Of a stretch of DNA of 36,971 nucleotides, positions 25,123-31,925 are shown piece after piece. A model generated the notes under the pieces. It had not been told where the DNA came from. It was given only the letters and a program-made list of their open reading frames with translations, and did no database searches. A program made the position numbers and the translations under genes. Position 1 is the first letter of the stretch; each line of letters opens with the position of its first letter. The DNA is from JARRJY01 sp037388705 (GTDB lineage Bacteria > Pseudomonadota > Gammaproteobacteria > UBA6429 > Thiohalophilaceae), in the NCBI GenBank assembly GCA_037388705.1, contig JARRJY010000007.1:1-36971 (forward strand), written 5' to 3'.

Positions 25123-26271
25123 TTAGTCATCATCCCCAAGGTTATACACCTCAAGATCTTCTGCTTCTTCAATATCACCCGTATAACCTGCGTTTCTAAT
25201 GATATCTTTGACTTCATCGATACGTGGGCTGGTCACCGGGGTGAGATGTGACAACACCAACGTTTTTACATTGGCAGTCATTGCCACATTCGCAATCAGT
25301 GAAGGTTGGGTATGCAGGATATGGAATAACGGATTTGGTGGTGCATCACCCATTTCCATTACTGCCGTATCATAAATCAACATATCAGCACCGTTTGCAA
25401 TTTTTGCCATGTTACCCTGGCCTGCTTTCATCGGGCCAATACCCTTGGTACCCGTGTCTCCAGAATAAACGATGGTGTGGCCTTTGTATTGAATTTTAAA
25501 TGCCACTGCCGGTACCGGGCCATGATCAACCGCGATGGCATCAATAACCAGTCCATCATCTGCAGTCAGTACGTTTTCAATGTTAGCACCCGGGACCGTT
25601 GATAATAAATCATTTGCGGTATAGGCAAATTGGCTCACGGCACTACCCGGGCCCATTGGTCCGTCATCATCACTGATGCCGTTAACAAATGCTGACAGGT
25701 AACGCTCTACTCCACCACGTCGTACTGAAAAATGATCATGCACGTAATCAGCCGTTGCCGGATAAACCAGCAGTCCATTCGGGTAACTCACCCCCATTGC
25801 ATCCGGTGGGAGTGTCGAAGCAGCGGGCCCATAAATATGAATGGGATCAGTGCGCCCTGGTAGTGTAATACCTTTCTGTGCTGCTGCGTTGCGTGCCAGG
25901 TTATTATGGAAATAAATTGTTTTGAGTACTGAAGTTAAATCACCCGTATGATCTGCATGCAAGTGACTTAACAGGACAATATCCAGATCTTTGATGTTGG
26001 TACCACTTTCCGCCAGGCGCTGGTAGGTACCCCCACCCACATCCATTAAAATACGGGGCTTACCATCAGTGAAAACCAGGTAACCTGCACTGGCACGACC
26101 TTCGGCTGTGGCAATTGGTCCACCTGATCCCAGTACTATAACGGAGAGATCACCCTTCACCTTCTGGAAGGCAGTTTTCTTATGTTTGTGCTCTTTATGT
26201 GGATCGGCATGAGCCATGCCGGTTGTTGTCACCATGAGGGCGGCCAACAGGATTCCCTTTAAAAGGTCCAT
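25123..26271 (-). CDS. Exported metallo-beta-lactamase-fold hydrolase, RNase Z-like
   Basis: The protein has 382 residues with a signal peptide cut near GMAHA-DPHKEHKHKK, leaving a His/Lys-rich mature N-terminus that could bind metal. The domain keeps the HxHxDH motif (LLSHLHADHTGD), the GSGGP start, the SGDTG aspartate and a later LSHLTP histidine, the pattern of the RNase Z / arylsulfatase-like group. As it is exported, it should not process tRNA; an esterase, sulfatase or phosphodiesterase role in the periplasm is more likely. A clear terminator follows. The gene is alone in its transcription unit and divergent from the EamA exporter gene. Confidence 0.85.
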   Translation of the reverse strand: MDLLKGILLAALMVTTTGMAHADPHKEHKHKKTAFQKVKGDLSVIVLGSGGPIATAEGRASAGYLVFTDGKPRILMDVGGGTYQRLAESGTNIKDLDIVLLSHLHADHTGDLTSVLKTIYFHNNLARNAAAQKGITLPGRTDPIHIYGPAASTLPPDAMGVSYPNGLLVYPATADYVHDHFSVRRGGVERYLSAFVNGISDDDGPMGPGSAVSQFAYTANDLLSTVPGANIENVLTADDGLVIDAIAVDHGPVPAVAFKIQYKGHTIVYSGDTGTKGIGPMKAGQGNMAKIANGADMLIYDTAVMEMGDAPPNPLFHILHTQPSLIANVAMTANVKTLVLSHLTPVTSPRIDEVKDIIRNAGYTGDIEEAEDLEVYNLGDDD

Positions 26272-26609
26272 TTTATTTCCCCTTATTATTAAGTGTGCTT
26301 TTATATATGTTAAGAATAATTGCTGGACTTGATTACGACCGTTTTCTTATTCTTCAAGTACGAAATTATTATTATGTTGCCACCGTATCAGAAAGCAGCA
26401 TGGTCGTCAGTGGTACTTTCGGGTAGTGTGAGTCATAACGCACTCCTACCACTAATATTCAAATGTACTTATATTATATTTACAGATAGAAAAGTTTATT
26501 ACCTGTACAGTAAACTCCTGTATTTTTTATTCTCCCTGAACCTGAAAGTGCCATCCTTTTTTAAAAAAGGCGCCATATCTTTTTCGCGTTTTTATGCCAG
26601 ACTACCCCT
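26272..26609. other. Non-coding stretch with a hairpin upstream of EamA gene
   Basis: This 338-base AT-rich stretch separates divergent genes. It holds a hairpin at 26422-26450: GGTAG-(TGT)-GAGT pairs with ACTC-CTACC, with loop CATAACGC. A second possible pairing, AGTGGT (26409-26414) with ACCACT (26448-26453), competes for the same bases. A 97-codon open frame here has no recognisable protein features and I do not call it a gene. Confidence 0.4.
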
Positions 26610-27458
26610 ATGACACCTTACTTGTTAACCCTGCTGGCAATGCTTGCCTTTGCAGCCAACTCGGTACTGTGTCGACTAGCCCTGGTCGAGCACAATGGCA
26701 TTACCAGTATTGATGCAGCCAGTTTCACCGCCGTTCGTCTGGTTAGCGGTGCAGTAGTACTGGCCATCCTTGTGCTACTTCAGAAACACCCGTTTAAACG
26801 TCAGCATCTTAATCCGATCTCAGCACTGATGTTATTCACCTATGCCATTTGCTTCTCATTTTCCTACATTAATATTGCAGCCGGCACAGGTGCACTCATT
26901 TTATTCGGATCGGTACAACTCAGCATGATCATGTTTGGCTTACGAAAAGGTGAACGTCCCGGTTACCTGGCATGGACAGGTATCCTGTTTGCTTTTGCAG
27001 GCCTGATTTACCTGGTGCTACCCGGTATCAGTGCCCCCCCTTTAACAAGTGCCATCCTGATGATGTGTGCCGGTGTAGCGTGGGGTGTTTATTCATTACG
27101 CGGCAGGGGCACCAGCAACCCACTGATTGCCACTTGCTGGAATTTTATCGCTACCCTGCCGCTGGTGTTACTCATGTACCTGGTATTTCATAGCGATACC
27201 CACCTCTCGCAAAAAGGGATATTGCTGGCAATACTGTCAGGTGCCCTGGCCTCTGGGATTGGTTATGCAATATGGTACAAGGCATTGCCTTTCCTCACGG
27301 CGACGCAAGCAGCAACGGTACAACTGACTGTTCCTATTATCGCGGCTATCGGTGGTATCGTGTTTTTATCTGAGCAAATCAGTTTACGCCTGGTACTGGC
27401 AAGCATTGCCGTGTTAGGTGGAGTATACCTGACCATTAAACCGGCAAAGACAGACTAA
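26610..27458 (+). CDS. EamA/DMT-family transporter
   Basis: The protein has 282 residues and ten predicted membrane helices in two homologous halves, each an EamA repeat. Typical segments are LLAMLAFAANSVLCRLAL, GTGALILFGSVQLSMI and SGALASGIGYAIWYKALPFLTATQAATVQLTVPIIAAIGG. The family exports amino acids, drugs or metabolites; the substrate cannot be deduced. The ATG at 26610 has a weak ribosome site. It converges with the sulfurtransferase remnant, and a 16-bp perfect palindrome lies 27 bases after its stop. Confidence 0.87.
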   Translation: MTPYLLTLLAMLAFAANSVLCRLALVEHNGITSIDAASFTAVRLVSGAVVLAILVLLQKHPFKRQHLNPISALMLFTYAICFSFSYINIAAGTGALILFGSVQLSMIMFGLRKGERPGYLAWTGILFAFAGLIYLVLPGISAPPLTSAILMMCAGVAWGVYSLRGRGTSNPLIATCWNFIATLPLVLLMYLVFHSDTHLSQKGILLAILSGALASGIGYAIWYKALPFLTATQAATVQLTVPIIAAIGGIVFLSEQISLRLVLASIAVLGGVYLTIKPAKTD

Positions 27459-27485
27459 ATACTTTTTCACTCTGCCTCTCTAATT

Positions 27486-27501
27486 GTTTTAACGTTAAAA
27501 C
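27486..27501. promoter_or_regulatory. 16-bp perfect palindrome
   Basis: GTTTTAACGTTAAAAC is self-complementary over all 16 bases. It lies between the EamA stop and the end of the sulfurtransferase remnant. It could be a protein-binding site or a weak bidirectional hairpin; it lacks the GC-rich stem of an intrinsic terminator. Confidence 0.35.
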
Positions 27502-27522
27502 CTAAGTGGATTAACGGGTACA

Positions 27523-27594
27523 TTAACCCAGCAAGACCAGGTCATCATCATCAATATACTGTTTTAACCACTTCGCGGTAACAAGCGTCTCCAT
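27523..27594 (-). pseudogene. N-terminal remnant of a sulfurtransferase (rhodanese/3-MST type) gene
   Basis: A 23-codon frame reads MET followed by LVTAKWLKQYIDDDDLV and then LLG and stop. This matches the start of two-domain thiosulfate/3-mercaptopyruvate sulfurtransferases, which begin like LVSTEWLAEHLDDPDLVVLD. A strong ribosome site, AGGAGG at 27600-27605, lies 5 bases before the ATG. After the stop the next codons (TGT ACC CGT TAA) show no continuing homology, so the rest of the gene is lost. It might still make a short peptide. The resemblance is my reading and is based on few residues. Confidence 0.5.
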
Positions 27595-27674
27595 CATGTC
27601 CTCCTGGCCAGTGATTTTGTAATGACTATGCCGAAACTAATGAAAAACAAAACGCTAAATCCCCTACCGGCTTT

Positions 27675-27713
27675 CTTAAGTATTCGTTAAGGAAACCTTA
27701 AGCTTTTATTAAG
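27675..27713. promoter_or_regulatory. Four-fold NTTAAG array at 11-bp period, OmpR/PmrA-type site
   Basis: Half-sites CTTAAG (27675), GTTAAG (27686), CTTAAG (27697) and ATTAAG (27708) are each separated by exactly 5 bases. Direct hexamer repeats with an 11-bp period are the binding mode of OmpR/PhoB-family regulators, and YTTAAK-N5-YTTAAK is the PmrA box. The array lies about 185 bp before the thermostable-hemolysin-family gene. The regulator is unknown; two OmpR-family regulators are encoded in the window. Confidence 0.65.
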
Positions 27714-27789
27714 AATAGCAGCATAAACATTATTATTTTCTTATTGATGTTGCTTCAAAAGTCTTTTTTTAGTTCCGCGAATAAAGAAT

Positions 27790-27805
27790 TGTGGTCATGT
27801 TCACA
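27790..27805. promoter_or_regulatory. CRP-like site, one mismatch
   Basis: TGTGGTCATGTTCACA differs from TGTGA-N6-TCACA at one of ten consensus bases. It lies between the TTAAG array and the proximal TTAAG pair, about 93 bp before the first gene of the operon. A chance match is possible. Confidence 0.3.
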
Positions 27806-27830
27806 TATTCCCGTTAAATAATAAGTGATT

Positions 27831-27847
27831 TTTAAGGTTGTCTTAAG
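27831..27847. promoter_or_regulatory. Proximal TTAAG pair, PmrA-type box at the operon promoter
   Basis: TTTAAG-GTTGT-CTTAAG has the same hexamer and 11-bp period as the upstream array. It lies about 50 bp before the ATG at 27898, and a -10-like TATATC follows about 13 bases later. That spacing puts the box over the -35 region, as for activation by PmrA-like regulators. Confidence 0.6.
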
Positions 27848-27897
27848 AATCAAAACCGATGATATATCTACGTTAATTCATTTTTGTGGGTTTGAAT

Positions 27898-28620
27898 ATG
27901 TACGAAACGATTCAGTCTGACCTTTATACTCTTCCGGCAATGGTAACATTTATACCGGAACAAAACACAGCAAGAGCGTCACTCGAACAATTCATTCATG
28001 ATGTCTATGCAAAACAATACGATGCTGACATCAAACACTTTATGCCTGCCTTAATGGGATTACATTCGCAAAACGGTTCCTACCTTGCGGCACTGGGTAT
28101 GCGGCCTGCCGATCAGGAGCATTTATTCCTGGAGCACTATCTCGATAAACCCATAGAGAAACTCTTATCCGCAGCGACCCATTATGAAGCGAATGAAATT
28201 TCCCGCAACTCTATCGTCGAGGTCGGTAACCTCGCGGCCCATCATGCCGGTGGTACTCGCTGGTTAATTATTGCCTTGACTGCTTACTTGCAAGGTGCAG
28301 GATATGACTGGGTAGCATTTACGTCAGTCGCTTCCCTGCGTAACAGTTTTCGCAAACTGGGACTAAAACTCTTCAAACTGGGTGACGCAGAACTATCTCA
28401 CTTGCCTGAAAATGAACAGGCAAACTGGGGACGTTATTACGAAACGCACCCGGAGGTCATGGCAGTGAACGTACACTATACCTATGGCGTACTGGAAAAA
28501 TTACTACGCGTTGAACAGACGCTGACTGCACTACGAGATATCTGGCAACAATCCTTCACATTTGGCCACGTCGCCAGGTACCAGGCCATGCAACACCAGG
28601 CACTACAACATACCGGTTGA
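27898..28620 (+). CDS. Thermostable-hemolysin-family protein (T_hemolysin, GNAT-like)
   Basis: The protein has 240 residues, soluble and without a signal peptide. The segment RNSIVEVGNLAAHHAGGTRWLIIALTAYLQGAGYDWVAFTSVASLRNSFRKLGLKLFKLGDA is diagnostic of the family named after Vibrio thermostable hemolysin. The fold is related to GNAT acyltransferases, so an acyl-transfer role is at least as plausible as direct hemolysis. I chose ATG 27898; a GTG at 27886 would add four residues. It is the first of four tightly packed genes behind the TTAAG sites and lies 6 bases before the ligase gene. Substrate unknown. Confidence 0.78.
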   Translation: MYETIQSDLYTLPAMVTFIPEQNTARASLEQFIHDVYAKQYDADIKHFMPALMGLHSQNGSYLAALGMRPADQEHLFLEHYLDKPIEKLLSAATHYEANEISRNSIVEVGNLAAHHAGGTRWLIIALTAYLQGAGYDWVAFTSVASLRNSFRKLGLKLFKLGDAELSHLPENEQANWGRYYETHPEVMAVNVHYTYGVLEKLLRVEQTLTALRDIWQQSFTFGHVARYQAMQHQALQHTG

Positions 28621-28626
28621 TTTGTT

Positions 28627-30147
28627 ATGCAAGAGATAATCAACGCTGTTAACAAATGGGCAAACCTGCAACCGCAGTCACCCGCAGTTACGGGGATGGA
28701 TGTATCCTTGACGTACTGTGAATTGCATGAAGCCGTTTGTGATTTACGTGATTATCTTGAACAACAACGTCCAAAAGTACTGGGTATCCTGATGGATAAC
28801 TCACCAGCCTGGGTTGTTGTTGACCTGGCGGCACAGGCTTCAGGTATTCCACTTTTACCCATTCCGGCTTTCTTCTCAGCACAGCAAATCGAGCATGCCA
28901 TGCAGGAAACCGGTTGTGATTGTATCCTGACGGATCAGCCCGAACGCTTTACATCCTATAGCACCAGTACAACACTACAATTTCATCCGCTGTCTGTCTT
29001 GTCGGGTAGCAAGAACAAGGTCTGGGAACTCAGGATAAACTTGCCTGCAGCCTCAAAGCTTGATCAACATATTGCGAAAATCACCTATACCTCTGGCACC
29101 ACGGGTACTCCCAAAGGGGTGTGCCTGGCACAACATGCGATCGATAAAGTGGCAAAGTCACTTTGCGACACGGTCGAAATGACCGATAAAGATCGCCATT
29201 TATGTGTATTACCACTGGCCACGTTACTTGAAAACATCGCTGGCGTTTATGTCCCTTTGCTCGCCGGCGCGCAGTGCATTGTATTACCGATGCAAGAAAT
29301 TGGTTTACGTGGTGCCAGTGGATTTGATGACAGCCAGCTTCATCGTAGCTTGGTTGAAACCGGTGCTTCTACCATGGTACTGGTTCCTCACTTACTGCAA
29401 CAACTGGTTGAACACTATGAACAATTACCGGTGGTCAATACTTCACTGCGTTTTGTTGCAGTGGGTGGTGCGCCTGTTTCCCCTGAATTATTGGAACGTG
29501 CCCTTGAGTGTGGCTTGCCCGTTTACGAAGGTTATGGACTTTCTGAATGTGCCTCGGTGGTGTCGGTAAATCATCACCCGCACCATCGTCCGGGTAGTGT
29601 TGGCAAACCTTTACCCCACACAAATATAAAGTTTGCCAATGATGGCGAGATTCTACTCAAGGGTGCTCTTTTTACCGGCTACCTTGGACAAACTCCAGGC
29701 CAGTCTGACTATCTTGCAACAGGTGATATCGGTTATCTCGACGAAGATGGTTATCTTTATATAACCGGACGCAAGAAAAACATGTTCATCACCGCGTTTG
29801 GTCGTAATGTTTCTCCCGATTGGATCGAACGTGAACTGGTACTGGAACCGGCTATTCAACAGGCCGCGGTGTTTGGAGAAGGCCGCGCCTGGAATGTTGC
29901 GCTCATTGTCCGGGCATCAAACAGCACTGACGCTGAAATCAACCAGGCTATCGAAAAGGTAAATGAAAATTTACCTGACTACGCACGCGTTAAAACATGG
30001 TTAGCGGCCAGTGAACCCTTTTCACTGGTTAATCAACAATTGACAGCCACTGGCCGTTTACGTCGTAACGAAATCTGGAAAAAGTATACCGGGCTTATTG
30101 AAGATTTATACATCACTAACACAGACCCACACAGGAAATCAGCATGA
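28627..30147 (+). CDS. AMP-forming acyl/aryl ligase with altered A10 lysine
   Basis: The protein has 506 residues of the ANL (acyl-CoA synthetase/NRPS adenylation/luciferase) superfamily. The P-loop-like motif TSGTTGTPKG is at 155-164. Motif A5 reads YEGYGLSECASVVS, and A7/A8 read LATGDIGYLDEDGYLYITGRKKNMFITAFGRNVSPDWIE. In most members the A10 motif near the C-terminus has the catalytic lysine (GK); here TATGRLRR puts R477 at that site. The protein should bind ATP and an acid, but adenylation may be slow or changed. It overlaps the next gene by 4 bases. A fatty-acid-like substrate is suggested by its partners and is inferred only. Confidence 0.85.
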   Translation: MQEIINAVNKWANLQPQSPAVTGMDVSLTYCELHEAVCDLRDYLEQQRPKVLGILMDNSPAWVVVDLAAQASGIPLLPIPAFFSAQQIEHAMQETGCDCILTDQPERFTSYSTSTTLQFHPLSVLSGSKNKVWELRINLPAASKLDQHIAKITYTSGTTGTPKGVCLAQHAIDKVAKSLCDTVEMTDKDRHLCVLPLATLLENIAGVYVPLLAGAQCIVLPMQEIGLRGASGFDDSQLHRSLVETGASTMVLVPHLLQQLVEHYEQLPVVNTSLRFVAVGGAPVSPELLERALECGLPVYEGYGLSECASVVSVNHHPHHRPGSVGKPLPHTNIKFANDGEILLKGALFTGYLGQTPGQSDYLATGDIGYLDEDGYLYITGRKKNMFITAFGRNVSPDWIERELVLEPAIQQAAVFGEGRAWNVALIVRASNSTDAEINQAIEKVNENLPDYARVKTWLAASEPFSLVNQQLTATGRLRRNEIWKKYTGLIEDLYITNTDPHRKSA

Positions 30148-30827
30148 AGTTTTACGATAAATTACAAGCTGCCACTGAACAGTCACGTAACGACCTGTTT
30201 GATATTCCGTTTATGCAGGCTGGTATGGCGGGAAATATCACTTTACAGAGTTATGTTGCGTTTCTTAGCCAGGCTTATCATCACGTCAAACATACTACCC
30301 CACTATTAATGGCCGTAGGATCACGTATCCCATCTGAAAAAGAATGGTTGCGTGATGCGATTGCCCACTACATTGAAGAAGAACTGGGTCACCAGGAATG
30401 GATCCTCAATGACATTGCTGCCTGTGGATTTGATGCAGAGCAGGTACGTCATGGTCAGCCCTCATTTGCAACGGAACTCATGGTCGCTTACGCCTACGAT
30501 ACCATCACCCGCAATAACCCTCTCGGTTTCTTTGGCATGGTGCAGGTACTGGAAGGCACCAGTATTGTTGCTGCCTCTACCGCGGCTGATCATATTCGCG
30601 AAAACCTGGATCTGCCCAAAAAAGCTTTCAGTTACCTGTATTCTCATGGGGCGCTGGATCTTGAGCACGTCGATTTTTTCGAATCATTAATGAACCGCGT
30701 TGATGATGAAGCCGATCAACAGGCTATCATTCATTGCGCCAACATATTTTACAAGTTGTACGGCGACATTTTTCGCACCTTACCACTGGAATATTTAGAG
30801 GAGAGTAAACATGCAGCTGCAGGATAA
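30144..30827 (+). CDS. TenA/heme-oxygenase-like putative di-iron oxidase
   Basis: The protein has 227 residues, all helical. It belongs to the iron-containing redox enzyme (Haem_oxygenase_2/TenA-like) group. Possible iron ligands are E80-x2-H83 (EEELGHQEW), E137 (VLEGTS) and H168-x3-D172-x2-H175 (HGALDLEH). This pattern resembles heme-oxygenase-like di-iron oxidases such as UndA and SznF. The usual glutamate of the first core helix is not obvious; H46, H47 and H50 lie there. UndA makes 1-undecene from lauric acid; no such reaction is claimed here. AGGAAA precedes the ATG. It overlaps the SDR gene by 17 bases, so translation is coupled. Confidence 0.78.
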   Translation: MKFYDKLQAATEQSRNDLFDIPFMQAGMAGNITLQSYVAFLSQAYHHVKHTTPLLMAVGSRIPSEKEWLRDAIAHYIEEELGHQEWILNDIAACGFDAEQVRHGQPSFATELMVAYAYDTITRNNPLGFFGMVQVLEGTSIVAASTAADHIRENLDLPKKAFSYLYSHGALDLEHVDFFESLMNRVDDEADQQAIIHCANIFYKLYGDIFRTLPLEYLEESKHAAAG

Positions 30828-31620
30828 ACGTGTTGTTTTAACCGGTGCAAGTGGCGGTATTGGCCAGGCAATTGCCGTTGAACTGGCAAAACACGGCGCC
30901 AAAATCGGCCTGGTCGGAACACGTCATGATGCCTTGAACCGTTTACGAAAAAAATTACTCGATTTCCATAGTGACATCATTGGTATCCCTGCAGACATCA
31001 CCACCGAACAGGGGCAACTACAGATCATTAATGATATGCATGCCCGCTTTGGTGGTATCGATATCTTGATCAACAGTGCCGGGATCACCGAGTTTACTGA
31101 ATTCAGTGAGCAACAACCTGAAATGATTGAGCGCATCCTGAAGGTTAACGTTGTCGCTCCCATGCAACTGACTCGCAGGATCCTGCCAGAAATGCTGGAA
31201 CGCCAGTCCGGGCAGATAGTCAATATTGGTTCCACGTTTGGTTCCATTGCCTTTGCTTATTTCTCTTCTTACTCCACCAGCAAGTTTGCATTACGTGGTT
31301 TTTCTGAAGCGCTGCGTCGTGAAATAGCTGGCAACAATGTCAACGTGACTTATGTTGCACCGCGTGCTGTCAAAACCACGTTAAATTCGCCGGCGGTTAA
31401 TGAAATGGCCGAAAAGGTAAAAATGAACATGGACAACCCGGGCATGGTGGCAGAGAAGATAGTCAAGGCTATTACCCGGGACAAGAAAGATGTCTACCTT
31501 GGTTTCCCGGAATCCTTGTTTGTGCGAATCAACGGCCTGTTACCAAGACTGGTTGACTCCGCGTTATTCAAGCAAAACCAGGTGATGCGCAAGTTTGCCC
31601 GCTATTCACACCAGTCATAA
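30811..31620 (+). CDS. Short-chain dehydrogenase/reductase
   Basis: The protein has 269 residues of the classical SDR type. The cofactor motif TGASGGIG is at 11-18, NSAG at 88-91, catalytic S141 and YSTSK (Y154, K158). An NADPH preference is suggested by R38 after strand two (VGTRHDAL), though this is weak. The C-terminal half has PRAVKTTLNSPAV, as in fatty-acyl and keto-reductases of the type seen in lipid pathways. GAGGAGAG precedes the ATG. It is the last gene of the operon; a strong terminator follows at 31700-31725. It probably reduces or oxidises the product of the preceding enzymes. Confidence 0.88.
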   Translation: MQLQDKRVVLTGASGGIGQAIAVELAKHGAKIGLVGTRHDALNRLRKKLLDFHSDIIGIPADITTEQGQLQIINDMHARFGGIDILINSAGITEFTEFSEQQPEMIERILKVNVVAPMQLTRRILPEMLERQSGQIVNIGSTFGSIAFAYFSSYSTSKFALRGFSEALRREIAGNNVNVTYVAPRAVKTTLNSPAVNEMAEKVKMNMDNPGMVAEKIVKAITRDKKDVYLGFPESLFVRINGLLPRLVDSALFKQNQVMRKFARYSHQS

Positions 31621-31699
31621 CCAGGTGACCAGGCACCCGTGGTTAGGATCTCCTTTTATGCCCTGTCAGGTTTAAACAGATAAACAAAATACGACTGTA

Positions 31700-31725
31700 A
31701 AAAAGCCCGCTAATACGGGCTTTTT
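31700..31725 (+). terminator. Rho-independent terminator of the four-gene operon
   Basis: AAAAAGCCCG pairs with CGGGCTTTTT across a 6-base loop, giving a T5 end on the plus strand and an equally good end on the other. It lies 80 bases after the SDR stop codon. The remaining part of 31621-31925 is AT-rich and holds no gene. Confidence 0.88.
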
Positions 31726-31925
31726 CCTGCTGAAGTTCTGTTTACATCACTTGAATACCTGGCAATTTCGATCAATATCACCAAAAATTATTTTTTTATT
31801 CTATTTATATAGCTGATCAATGCAGAAATCATTATTGGGGAAACTCTGCAATTCGTTTACACTTGTTCCCTGCTAAAATTGTATTACCCTTTTCTTGTCA
31901 TGTTTTTTGTATCAGGAACCTGGAA

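Noticed and set aside
26320..26613. 97-codon open frame before the EamA gene
   Set aside because: It is in AT-rich DNA, has biased low-complexity composition, no ribosome site and no recognisable domain; it overlaps the EamA start.
27675..27713. CRISPR-like short repeat array
   Set aside because: The repeat unit is 6 bases at an 11-bp period, fitting a regulator-binding site rather than a CRISPR array; no cas genes.
27898..28620. Secreted pore-forming hemolysin
   Set aside because: No signal peptide or membrane-inserting segment is seen; the family fold is GNAT-like, so the historical name should not be read as function.
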